A stretch of DNA of 64,000 nt from Bradyrhizobium diazoefficiens (lineage in GTDB: Bacteria > Pseudomonadota > Alphaproteobacteria > Rhizobiales > Xanthobacteraceae): the NCBI RefSeq assembly GCF_016616425.1, contig NZ_CP067101.1:5580001-5644000 (forward strand), read 5' to 3'. Positions 29,949 to 38,155 of this stretch are shown piece by piece (within the stretch, counting starts at the first letter, position 1; each line of letters begins with the position of its first letter). The translations under genes and the position numbers were made by a program. The notes under the pieces are model-generated. The model did not search any database and was not told the origin of the DNA. It saw only the letters and a program-made list of their open reading frames with translations.

Positions 29949-31639
29949 GCCAATAACTTTCTGGAATCGCGAATGTCGACACGAATCAAGGCATCGTGGG
30001 GACAGGCCTGGACGCAGGCCGGCCCGGTCAATTGGTCCACGCAAAGGTCGCACTTGGTGGCGCGACTGATCGTCAGGCCTTCGCCGTCGAGCAGGAAGGC
30101 GCCCGTCTTGTCGCGGATGTCCACCATCTGAATATTGTCGTACGGGCACGAATTGGCGCAGGTGGCGCAGCCGATGCAAGTGCCGTCATTGATGACGACG
30201 GTTCCGGACCCCTCCTCGCGGTGGATGGCGCCGGTCGGACAGCCGATCAGGCAGACCGGATCGGTGCAGTGCATGCAGGCATTGGTGACCATCAGATTGT
30301 TATGCGAGAAGCCGTGCCGCCGAAAGCGTGGGTTGTTGTCGTGCGCGGTGGCGCAGGCCCTCACGCAATCGTCGCAGCCGACGCAGCGATCGAGATTGAT
30401 CGCCATGGCTTTCTCACCGTTGATGAAGCGATGATCGACGAGAAAATCCATCATTTCCTGCTGCATCTTGAGCGCGACGGGTTCCGTGCTCGACACGACC
30501 CTCTTGTCGCGGCGATGGTGGGCAGGAAGGCCGGGCAGCACATACTTGCAGATCAGGTTGGTCGGAATGCGAATGACATCGACATAACCAATGGCGCGCA
30601 GAGTTGCCTTCAGCGCCACGCCGGCTTCTCCGGCTGCGATGGAGGCGATTTCATCCAGGCCGAAGACGTCGTTGACAGACAGATGGTCGATCGCCTGCTC
30701 GCCAAAGTCGACGCGTTCGGTCACCCTGGCGAAACCCCGGCTGATCAATAGCAGCCCGTCGACATGGTCGCCTTGCTCGCAAATCAACGTCTCCTGCTCG
30801 ATCACGCGGCTGACGTCGGTCTGCCGCTCCTTCTTGAATCGATGCATCCAGTCAGTGTTGCCGTAAGTCTCGAACAGCGATTGTCTCGCAATCTCGTCGA
30901 GTGCCCGTTGATCCAAATGATGAAAAATCGGGCATTCCTGCAACCGGCCGACGAGGCCGCGCTCGCGATAGATCTGATCGATGCGCTGGCGGAACGCCGT
31001 GGACCAGGTTCGGATGTCCCGCACCCCCTGCCAGCGCAGTTCGAACAGAAGCGTATCGTCTTCGGCGGCAACCACCGTGGCGGTGCGCGGCCTCCCGGTC
31101 AGGGCCGCGAGCTCGCCAAAAACCTCGGTCGTTTGAAGAGCGACTGCCGGATAGCGGTGCCTGGCGTCGTCGACATCGATATTGCCCAACCCACTCGGCG
31201 CGGGCTCCTGGGGTACCGGCGTTCGACGTCCGCGCCAGCGCCGCCGTGTCGGCCGAAACTCCGGAGGCTTGGCGGACGCAAACAACCGTGCGACCGATCG
31301 CGACCAGCTTGCCCTGTGCTTCGGGGCCTGGCCGTTCGTCCCGATCTTGATCGGTTCCGCGAACGCCAGGACGCCGCCCGAGAGGATGACAAACAACGAA
31401 CTGCCGTAGTCGCCTTTGCAAACGATCACTTCACCGCGCTGGCATCTGCGCAGGCGGCCGTCATTCGCGATAATCTGATCCAGCGGCAGCCGCGCCTGAA
31501 ACTCCGCCGGGTCGACATCCGCAAAAATGGGCAGCGAGAGAATGCGGCTGACCGTATCCGCGTCGACGGGCTCGTCCCCGAACGGTTCATCCCACCGCCG
31601 GTTGCGCTCTTCGACAAGCTCTGTCGCCGACTCAGACAT
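29936..31639 (-). CDS. Twin cyclic-nucleotide-binding domain fused to four-cluster ferredoxin
   Basis: 567 residues. Two Crp-like cyclic-nucleotide-binding folds: the first about 33-205 (IFADVDPAEFQARL, GEVIVCKGDYGSSLFVILSG, then after a Pro/Arg-rich insert FGELAALTGRPRTATVVA), the second about 240-370 (CPIFHHLDQRALDEIA, QGDHVDGLLLISRG). The C-terminus (about 420-560) is a HybA/NrfC-like ferredoxin with four [4Fe-4S] sets (CVGCDDCVRAC, ACMHCTDPVCLIGCP, CIGCATCANSCP, CDLCVDQLTGPACVQACP). There is no signal peptide, so it is cytoplasmic. It overlaps the cytochrome b gene. An electron-transfer subunit gated by a nucleotide or a protein partner is a reasonable inference; no helix-turn-helix is present. 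Confidence 0.9.
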   Translation of the reverse strand: MSESATELVEERNRRWDEPFGDEPVDADTVSRILSLPIFADVDPAEFQARLPLDQIIANDGRLRRCQRGEVIVCKGDYGSSLFVILSGGVLAFAEPIKIGTNGQAPKHRASWSRSVARLFASAKPPEFRPTRRRWRGRRTPVPQEPAPSGLGNIDVDDARHRYPAVALQTTEVFGELAALTGRPRTATVVAAEDDTLLFELRWQGVRDIRTWSTAFRQRIDQIYRERGLVGRLQECPIFHHLDQRALDEIARQSLFETYGNTDWMHRFKKERQTDVSRVIEQETLICEQGDHVDGLLLISRGFARVTERVDFGEQAIDHLSVNDVFGLDEIASIAAGEAGVALKATLRAIGYVDVIRIPTNLICKYVLPGLPAHHRRDKRVVSSTEPVALKMQQEMMDFLVDHRFINGEKAMAINLDRCVGCDDCVRACATAHDNNPRFRRHGFSHNNLMVTNACMHCTDPVCLIGCPTGAIHREEGSGTVVINDGTCIGCATCANSCPYDNIQMVDIRDKTGAFLLDGEGLTISRATKCDLCVDQLTGPACVQACPHDALIRVDIRDSRKLLAWLG

Positions 31640-31657
31640 TTTAATTTCGAGACCTCT

Positions 31658-32677
31658 TCAGTTTGAAACCTGACCTTTGAACTTGTCGGCACCGGGGATG
31701 TACTGGTCGATGGCAGCAAAGCCCGAGCCGTCGTAGCTCTTGGAGAACTTTTGGCCCAGCTCGGAAACCTTGCCGGCCGCGGCAACAAGCTCGGCCTCGT
31801 TGTTCAGCTTCAGCCCGGCGCCCTGGCCGACGTCGGAAATCGCCTTGAGTTCCGGCGCATTGGGCAAGAGGTTGGCGAGCGCAGCGACGGCCTTGCGGGC
31901 CGCATCGGCGCGCTGTGCCATCTTCAAGGCATAGTTATCCTTGGCCGTGGCCTTGCTGACGCCGATCAGCGACGCCTCCAACTCGACCACACGGCCGACC
32001 ACAAACAGCATGCGCTTGCGGGCTTGCGAGGCTTCCGGATTGGACGCTCCTTTGGTGAACCAGACATTGTGACGAACCTCTCCCTGGCTCCAACTGACGA
32101 GTTCGAAGCTGCTTCCTGCTGCGTGCCCGCCGACATTGACGAGCTTCTCGTTCGGCACGACGTGGCAGGTGAGGCAGTTCTTGGCGAGAGCGTAATAGTT
32201 GGTCGGGCGGATCATGCCGGCCGCCTCGGACTTCTCCCACCTTGCGGCGATCTCCGCCTTTGTTTCCTGGCCTTCCTTCTTGCCGCTGAACCCCGAATGC
32301 ACCTTGACCCAGTCCCTGGCTCCGGAATGGCAGGATTCACACGAAATTCCGGCAATGACCTTGTCAGGCGCCTGCACGGTGAAGTGGCAGTTCAGGCATA
32401 GGCTCTCCGACTTCAGCCGCTTGACGCCCATCTTCTCGGCTATGGCATCCGCGTCCTTGTTGTTGGGAAGATCCCGGAACGTCGTGAAGTGATGGGTGCG
32501 CTGCCAGATCGTGGCTTCCTTCTTGTGGCATTCGGCGCAGGCGTTGGGCCCGACCACCAGTTGGGGATCCGCCGCGCGCGCGGCGGAAAATCCGATTCCC
32601 GCGAGAAGCAACACCGCCGCGATCCGCCCCAGCCAGACAGGCGCTACCAGATTGGTCGGCATGATCGTCATTTTCAT
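31658..32677 (-). CDS. Periplasmic tetrahaem cytochrome c (c554-like)
   Basis: 339 residues with a Sec signal (VWLGRIAAVLLLAGIGFSAA, cleavage near ARAAD). Four CxxCH sites in the first half: CAECH, CLNCH, CESCH and CLTCH (about residues 48-175). This spacing resembles cytochrome c554-type proteins. The second half has no haem and is helical and Ala/Lys-rich (GVSKATAKDNYALKMAQRAD). Lies 18 bases before the CNB-ferredoxin gene. Probably a soluble shuttle between the membrane module and the outer-membrane side. Confidence 0.88.
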   Translation of the reverse strand: MKMTIMPTNLVAPVWLGRIAAVLLLAGIGFSAARAADPQLVVGPNACAECHKKEATIWQRTHHFTTFRDLPNNKDADAIAEKMGVKRLKSESLCLNCHFTVQAPDKVIAGISCESCHSGARDWVKVHSGFSGKKEGQETKAEIAARWEKSEAAGMIRPTNYYALAKNCLTCHVVPNEKLVNVGGHAAGSSFELVSWSQGEVRHNVWFTKGASNPEASQARKRMLFVVGRVVELEASLIGVSKATAKDNYALKMAQRADAARKAVAALANLLPNAPELKAISDVGQGAGLKLNNEAELVAAAGKVSELGQKFSKSYDGSGFAAIDQYIPGADKFKGQVSN

Positions 32678-32731
32678 CTCCCATCCATCAAGCGGGCAGC
32701 CACCTTGCTCACGGTGGCAAATCTGAAGCCG

Positions 32732-34015
32732 TTATGCGTCGAGTGCGATGTCCGCGGTCGGATGCGCGATGCAGAGCAACGCCGATCCAGCTGCCGGATT
32801 GCTCGCAGGTTTGACCAGATAACTTACGTTGCCATGTTTAACAGCCGTAACACAGGTTCCGCAGTTGCCCGCTCGGCATCCCGAATTGATCCTGATGCCG
32901 TTTGCCTCGGCCAACTCCAGCAAGGTCCCGGCCTCCCTCGTCCAGACCAGAGACTTGCGCGAGCGCATGAGCTCGACCTTGAAGCCCGCGCCCGCAGCCG
33001 CTGCCTCGGGTTCTGGCTTCTGAACCTTCTTGACCGATCCTGGCCCGAACGCTTCGAAGTGAATGTCCGGCTCAGGTACGCCCCACTCGGTGAGCGCTTT
33101 GACGACTGCTTCCATCATCGGCGGCGGACCGCAGATATAGAACTCGTAGTTCGATGTCTTCAGATATCGTTTGAGCAAATCGACACTTAGAAATCCCTTG
33201 CAGTCGTAATCCTTGCCTTCGATGCACTGCTCGGTCGGATCGGAATACACGGTGACCGTATGGAACTGTTGCCTGTTCTTGTCGGCGATATCGCGGATTT
33301 CGTCGCGCAATGCGATGTCATTGCTGTTTCTGACTGCGAGAAAAAACCACGCCGTCCGTCGGCTGCCCGTTTCGGCCAGCCATTTGAACATCGACAGAAC
33401 CGGCGTAAGTCCTATGCCGCCGGCGATGAAAACGGCGGGACGTTCCGAAGCCGTATCGAGACAAAAGCCGCCCGCCGGAGCCCTGACATCGACGATGTCG
33501 CCCTCCTTGAGGATGTCATGAAAATAGCTCGACGATAAACCCGAAGGGACGTCGGGCCCCGCCCTGGGCGGTGGCGGGATACGCTTAATGCTGACCCGAT
33601 ACCGATCGCGCGCCAATGGACTGTCGGAGAGGGAATAACAGCGGACCACCGGAACCGGATGGTCAGGCACATTGAGTTCGAACGTCAAAAATTGCCCCGG
33701 CAGAAACGGCGGCAAGGCGCCCCCGTCATGCGGCTCCAGAAAAAAGGAACAGATATCCCCTGCGCGGTTTTCGATCCTCCGCTTCGCCACCCGGAACTTC
33801 CGCTTTCCGGACCAGGTCAGTTCGACGCGCTGACGCGAACTCTCGGCCCGCCGAATCAAGACGTCCGTTTGCGCGGTGAAGGCGGCGAGCCTTCGACGAT
33901 CCAGCTGACGCCTGCGAATGGCATGACCGACTTCGGCAAACACGGCGATGCCCGCCTGCAAGAGCACGGCGCCCACAATGAACAGTCCGCAGAATTGTAA
34001 CACCACAGCCAGCAT
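32732..34015 (-). CDS. Membrane-anchored FAD/NAD(P) reductase with C-terminal [2Fe-2S] domain
   Basis: 427 residues. An N-terminal membrane helix (VVLQFCGLFIVGAVLLQAGI) is followed by a ferredoxin-reductase FAD domain (PGQFLTFEL, RCYSLSDSP), an NAD(P) domain (FIAGGIGLTPVLSMF, FYICGPPPMMEAVV) and a plant-type [2Fe-2S] domain (NSGCRAGNCGTC with the fourth Cys in LLCIAHP). This is the Hcr/vanillate-reductase order. It probably moves electrons between NAD(P)H and the cytoplasmic ferredoxin or cytochrome b of this operon, in either direction. Co-directional, 54 bases before the tetrahaem gene. Confidence 0.9.
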   Translation of the reverse strand: MLAVVLQFCGLFIVGAVLLQAGIAVFAEVGHAIRRRQLDRRRLAAFTAQTDVLIRRAESSRQRVELTWSGKRKFRVAKRRIENRAGDICSFFLEPHDGGALPPFLPGQFLTFELNVPDHPVPVVRCYSLSDSPLARDRYRVSIKRIPPPPRAGPDVPSGLSSSYFHDILKEGDIVDVRAPAGGFCLDTASERPAVFIAGGIGLTPVLSMFKWLAETGSRRTAWFFLAVRNSNDIALRDEIRDIADKNRQQFHTVTVYSDPTEQCIEGKDYDCKGFLSVDLLKRYLKTSNYEFYICGPPPMMEAVVKALTEWGVPEPDIHFEAFGPGSVKKVQKPEPEAAAAGAGFKVELMRSRKSLVWTREAGTLLELAEANGIRINSGCRAGNCGTCVTAVKHGNVSYLVKPASNPAAGSALLCIAHPTADIALDA

Positions 34016-34050
34016 GAACAGTCCTTCCGAAGGGCCGGGTCATTCCAGAG

Positions 34051-35628
34051 TCAAAAGCGTGTTCTCGTTCCTACGGCGGCGCCGTATCCGAAGTGCCGTT
34101 CGCTAGTCTCGAGCAGAAAGCCGTTCACCTGAACGCTGGTTCTGCTATCGATCGCCTGCACATATTGACCGCCGAAAGCCACGACGCTTTCTTTGACGCC
34201 CCTGATGTCGCCGTCGGTAAATCCCTTGCCGGCGAGTTCAAGCGTCAACTGCTTCCTGGGGCCGAAGAACTTTTGGTAGCCGATGGCCCCGCCGACGGCG
34301 GAGTTGTAAGCATCGCCCGGAATTGGTGACCCGGCCAAACCGGCAGCCAGCGGGGTAAAGAGAATGCCGACCCGCTCCAGCGGGCCGCCGACCTGGGCGC
34401 TGCGGGCAGCGGAGGTGTAGTTGCCGAGCGATGTGAAAAAGTTGGCGTAGATGATGTCCGTCGAACCAGGCATCGTTCGGGAGATTTCTGCCAACAGGAG
34501 GACGCCGTCGTTGACCCACGGCCCCTTCGCATCAAGCGCCGTCGAGGTGTTGATCCTGAAGGCGGTGTTGATGTCCCCGAAGCGCTGTGTGCTGGAAGCG
34601 CCCCAGAAAACGCCTGACCCGCCCCTTTGCACCCCCGCCCAATCCCGCGGATTGTCGCTACCGACATAGGCGAAGTCGAACGTCACGATGTTCCTGCGGA
34701 AGTCTGTCTCGGTGAACACGCCGAGCAGTTGCGCGGAGTGATCGGGCAGAGGTTGCATGTCTCCGCGCCTGATATCGCCCCAGCCGTACACGCCGGTGAC
34801 GCGCATGTCCTGAGTGAGCCCAGGTATCTGCATCGTATCCTTGGTAATCCCCAGCGCCTGGATGTTGTCGTTGATCATGATTCCTTCTTGGAAAAAGATC
34901 TGCTGCTTGCCCACCGCAAAACCGAAATCCAGGCCCCTTCGGTCGTCGGCGTCGATGCCTGGAAACAGTTGGCGTGTGTCGCCTTCGAAGAACAAGGTCT
35001 GGATATTCGGGTTGAGTGCGTCGACGAATTGCGTGCCCTGCCCATCGACGTGCAATAGCCCGGTGCCCAGACTGGAGCCTTGCGAGAGGGGAGAAAACCC
35101 GATGACGACTCGTTCAGTGGGTGTGAGCTGCAGGTGACCGAAGATGTCCGCCCGACCGGACACGTATTCGCGGCCGGGATTGACGCCGTTGTTGAAGACC
35201 CCGGCGCTGGTCTGGAGATCGCCGAACACCCAGAATGCCGGCTGCCAAACGGCACCAGTGGGGATCTTGAAGCCCGATTTGATGTTTCCAGGCCCCAGGA
35301 ACGGCTCGTTCCATTCGATGATCGGCGGATTTCTCTCCGGCAGCTGGGTATGTTCCTTCAGAAGCGGTACCGGCTTTTCGCTCAGGCGGCTCTTGCTGTG
35401 GGCGAGTTCGGGATGTTCCAGCTTCTGACTTCCCGGCGCCGGCTTGGAACGCCTCGGCTTCTTCTTGCTGTGATCCGTCTCGGCGACCTCTGGCGACGCC
35501 GCAGCGAGGGCGGCGACCTCCGTGGGCTGCTGTGCAGCCGGGTCGGCCACAGCGGGCGCGGCCAAGCCGGCCGCCTGAACCAGCGCGACCCCGCAAGAAA
35601 TAAGCAATCGATTCGCCCGCATGCCCAA
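34051..35628 (-). CDS. Outer-membrane beta-barrel protein candidate
   Basis: 525 residues. Signal peptide (RLLISCGVALVQAAGLAAPA), then a basic Lys/Pro-rich periplasmic stretch (HSKKKPRRSKPAPGSQ), then a region from about 115 to the end rich in alternating aromatic and polar residues, ending GTRTRF with the C-terminal Phe typical of barrel proteins. No CxxCH. Sandwiched between the pentahaem and reductase genes (gaps 15 and 35 bases). By analogy with MtrB and PioB, a barrel co-encoded with multihaem cytochromes could sheath them through the outer membrane; homology to those barrels was not evident by eye. Confidence 0.75.
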   Translation of the reverse strand: MGMRANRLLISCGVALVQAAGLAAPAVADPAAQQPTEVAALAAASPEVAETDHSKKKPRRSKPAPGSQKLEHPELAHSKSRLSEKPVPLLKEHTQLPERNPPIIEWNEPFLGPGNIKSGFKIPTGAVWQPAFWVFGDLQTSAGVFNNGVNPGREYVSGRADIFGHLQLTPTERVVIGFSPLSQGSSLGTGLLHVDGQGTQFVDALNPNIQTLFFEGDTRQLFPGIDADDRRGLDFGFAVGKQQIFFQEGIMINDNIQALGITKDTMQIPGLTQDMRVTGVYGWGDIRRGDMQPLPDHSAQLLGVFTETDFRRNIVTFDFAYVGSDNPRDWAGVQRGGSGVFWGASSTQRFGDINTAFRINTSTALDAKGPWVNDGVLLLAEISRTMPGSTDIIYANFFTSLGNYTSAARSAQVGGPLERVGILFTPLAAGLAGSPIPGDAYNSAVGGAIGYQKFFGPRKQLTLELAGKGFTDGDIRGVKESVVAFGGQYVQAIDSRTSVQVNGFLLETSERHFGYGAAVGTRTRF

Positions 35629-35643
35629 CCCTCGTTGCCGAAC

Positions 35644-37842
35644 CTAAGGCAAAACCACTTCGACGGTTCGTGTCCTGACAGCTACGCTTCCATTGACGAC
35701 TGCACGGGCGATCTCTGCAGGGCTCATGTTGTAGTCAAAACCGCCGTCCTTGATCGTGTCGATCAAATTGCTCGGTATCATCTGCGCGATGAACCGAACC
35801 GTGATCTTGTAGCGCTCGCCACTCCTGAGTTTGTCGGCAGGCACGGCATAGGTGGCCGTTCGCCGCCCCAAAGGCTCGATGGTCTGCTTGTGCTTACGCG
35901 CACCGAGCGGATGGCCGACGAGGGTCGTTGCCCTCGTTTCCGGCCGCACGAAGGGCAGCACGTCGACCGAAAGATTGGTTGGCAGAACCTGCTCACGCTC
36001 GCCGCCGCGAAGCGTGCGCACCAGGAAGAGCGACTGCAGATTGAACAGGTCCTTGTCTTCTTCCAACTCGCCATTGTGCACGTAGATGGAGTGCGAATCG
36101 CGCACGTCGCCATTGGGATCGCGATCTCCCGAGACATAGACCTTGTTGCCGCGGCTGTCCGCGACCGTCACCTCCAGGAAGAACAGGCGCTCGGCGTCGA
36201 AGCCGGTCGGCACGGCGTGACCTTGCGTCGCGTTGATGACATCGACGGAGAACTGCAGGCCGCTGGCATCCCTCTTGAGGACATTGATGTCGCTGAGCTG
36301 GATGCCGTTGCGCAGAACCTGCAGCCGCAGCCGGCGCACCTTTGCCAGACGCTCGAACTGAGTCTTGATGATGGCTCGCGCATCATAGCGTTCGTCGCGG
36401 GATTCCCAGGCCTTGGGAAACTTGTAGTCCTTCGCGACCGATTTTTCGAACTCGTCGGTGCCCCATCCGGCCTTGTAGTTGAACTGCAGCCATTCCGCGA
36501 GGTTCTTGAGCTTCTGCGCATCGACATTGAAAGGGAATATCCCGGGATGGATCACCGAATAGTCAGGGCCGGCAAAGGTATGGTTGGTCAGCTTGCGGTC
36601 CCTGGTCGGCACGCCGCCGACGATCGCGGCGGGCCCGAAATCATAGCCCGACGCCACGCCCTGCACCCGGCCCATATGGCAGTCCTGGCACTTCTCGCCC
36701 CTCTCCTTGATCGCCGGCGATGCCTTGAATTCGGTGAAGGCTTCCTCCAGCCTGAACCCATTGAGCAGCGTGACGTCGTGGCAAGTTCCGCAGAACATTG
36801 GCTTCGTGAGAAAGAACGCCTGCTTCACAGCTCCGTGGATGGCGCGTCCGGGCTGATCCTTCGAGGTCGAAACGCGGTACTCCTCCGGCTTGCTCAGAAC
36901 TCGTTTCAGCTCAGCGCCGCCCTTCGGCCCGTACACCGGCGAATAGATGTCGCCTTCCACGGTGGCCATCCGCGCGCTGATCTTGCCATAAGCCTGATTG
37001 ACCCGGTGGCAGGCGACGCAGGTTATGCCTTCCCGCGACGCCGGCGAGCGGTCGAGATTGGAGCCATAGACCGACTCGTTGAGATTCATTCCGAGCGGGG
37101 TGTGGCAGCGAATGCAGAAATCGCCATTGGTCCCGCCGGAATTGATGTTGATCTTGGTCTGCATCGCGTTGAACACGACGCTTACCTGAGCATAAGCGTG
37201 CTGCGATACCGACCACTCCTCGAATTGCTTGACGTGGCAGGTCGCGCAGGTGCTTGCCGACGGATACTTGGTTTCAAGGAACAGTTTCTCGTGCTCGGCA
37301 TCGGCCGCCTTTCGCCTGGCCTCGTCGTCCGCCCGCTTCTTTTTCGCTTCCTCCGATTCGGTGGCGGCAGCGGGAGCGACCTTCAGAACGTCATCTGGAG
37401 GCTTGGCACCCGGGGTCAGCAGATCATTGCCACCTGGTGCAGCGGGCGGCGTCAGCAGGTCGTTGCCGGAGGGCTGGCTGGATCCCGATGGCGCAGGCGC
37501 CGGCGCGGAGCCGCCCGGCGCGGTCAAGAGGTCGTCATTATTGCCTTGGGCGACAACCGTATTCGATCGGCCCTTGCGCGCCTTGATGTCAGCCAGATAG
37601 TTCCGAAGCCGGCCGATATCGCCAGGGGTCGCATCGCGGCGCGAGCCGGACGATTGGCGGTCGTTGACTTCGAGCAAATAGCTCTGAAGCCGCGCAACAT
37701 CAGCGGCTATCGCGCCGGCATCGCGGATTGATGCAGATAATGGAACGGCTTGCGCTGCGGCAGCCACCAGCAGCAACGAACTTGCGAAAACGGCGATCAG
37801 CGCGCCCCCGCGCCGAACTCGCATTCCAAACGCGCGAGCCAT
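35644..37842 (-). CDS. Periplasmic pentahaem cytochrome c with repeated DLL-type linker
   Basis: 732 residues. Sec signal (ALIAVFASSLLLVAAAAQAV), then a linker at about 100-152 with four motifs of the form [DN]D[LV]L (NNDDLLTAP, GNDLLTPPA, GNDLLTPGA, PPDDVLK). A charged helix (ESEEAKKKRADDEARRKAAD) precedes five CxxCH sites (CATCH, CIRCH, CVACH, CGTCH, CQDCH; about 197-385). A haem-free C-terminal half looks beta-rich. First gene of the seven-gene minus-strand run, behind a 300-base regulatory gap. Similar linker motifs occur in the decahaem protein of the same operon. Confidence 0.88.
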   Translation of the reverse strand: MARAFGMRVRRGGALIAVFASSLLLVAAAAQAVPLSASIRDAGAIAADVARLQSYLLEVNDRQSSGSRRDATPGDIGRLRNYLADIKARKGRSNTVVAQGNNDDLLTAPGGSAPAPAPSGSSQPSGNDLLTPPAAPGGNDLLTPGAKPPDDVLKVAPAAATESEEAKKKRADDEARRKAADAEHEKLFLETKYPSASTCATCHVKQFEEWSVSQHAYAQVSVVFNAMQTKININSGGTNGDFCIRCHTPLGMNLNESVYGSNLDRSPASREGITCVACHRVNQAYGKISARMATVEGDIYSPVYGPKGGAELKRVLSKPEEYRVSTSKDQPGRAIHGAVKQAFFLTKPMFCGTCHDVTLLNGFRLEEAFTEFKASPAIKERGEKCQDCHMGRVQGVASGYDFGPAAIVGGVPTRDRKLTNHTFAGPDYSVIHPGIFPFNVDAQKLKNLAEWLQFNYKAGWGTDEFEKSVAKDYKFPKAWESRDERYDARAIIKTQFERLAKVRRLRLQVLRNGIQLSDINVLKRDASGLQFSVDVINATQGHAVPTGFDAERLFFLEVTVADSRGNKVYVSGDRDPNGDVRDSHSIYVHNGELEEDKDLFNLQSLFLVRTLRGGEREQVLPTNLSVDVLPFVRPETRATTLVGHPLGARKHKQTIEPLGRRTATYAVPADKLRSGERYKITVRFIAQMIPSNLIDTIKDGGFDYNMSPAEIARAVVNGSVAVRTRTVEVVLP

Positions 37843-38086
37843 AAATCAACTACCAGCTTAATTATAAATCGCTACATGGCGCTTCACCCGGCAATCAACG
37901 CAGAAACAAATCCGGTGAAGCGTCTAACAGATCGAAACATAATCTTCGAAGATGACGCGACGCAAACGAATTTTGCTGCGGAGCTCATCGAGCGACGGGA
38001 TCGCGCCGGTTTCTCCGCGAGCTGTGTTTGTTGAGCCACGGACGGGAAAGTAGAGTGCTCGACTGCAACACACGGGGCGACCTCGT

Positions 38087-38104
38087 TTGTACGCTATCGT
38101 ACAA
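38087..38104. promoter_or_regulatory. 18-bp inverted repeat upstream of the cytochrome operon
   Basis: TTGTACG-CTAT-CGTACAA, perfect 7-base arms around 4 bases, about 245 bases before the pentahaem ATG and just beyond the 3' end of the Crp/Fnr gene. It has the TTG...CAA ends and symmetry of Crp/Fnr-type sites, though longer than the 14-base FNR/FixK core. Good candidate operator for the neighbouring regulator. Confidence 0.6.
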
Positions 38105-38132
38105 TCCATGCGCGAATATTGAATCATGCGGC

Positions 38133-38155
38133 CTCTACATCTTTAAGATGTAGAG
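38133..38155. promoter_or_regulatory. 23-bp inverted repeat over the Crp/Fnr stop codon
   Basis: Arms CTCTACATCTT (38133-38143) and AAGATGTAGAG (38145-38155) are perfect around a single T and span the stop codon of the regulator (38143-38145). No T-run follows, so an intrinsic terminator is doubtful. It may be an operator or a stem that limits transcription into the cytochrome operon. Confidence 0.55.

Noticed and set aside
35080..37731. 883-codon plus-strand open frame
   Set aside because: Antisense to the barrel and pentahaem genes; no domain, Arg/Asp-rich shadow of high-GC coding strand.
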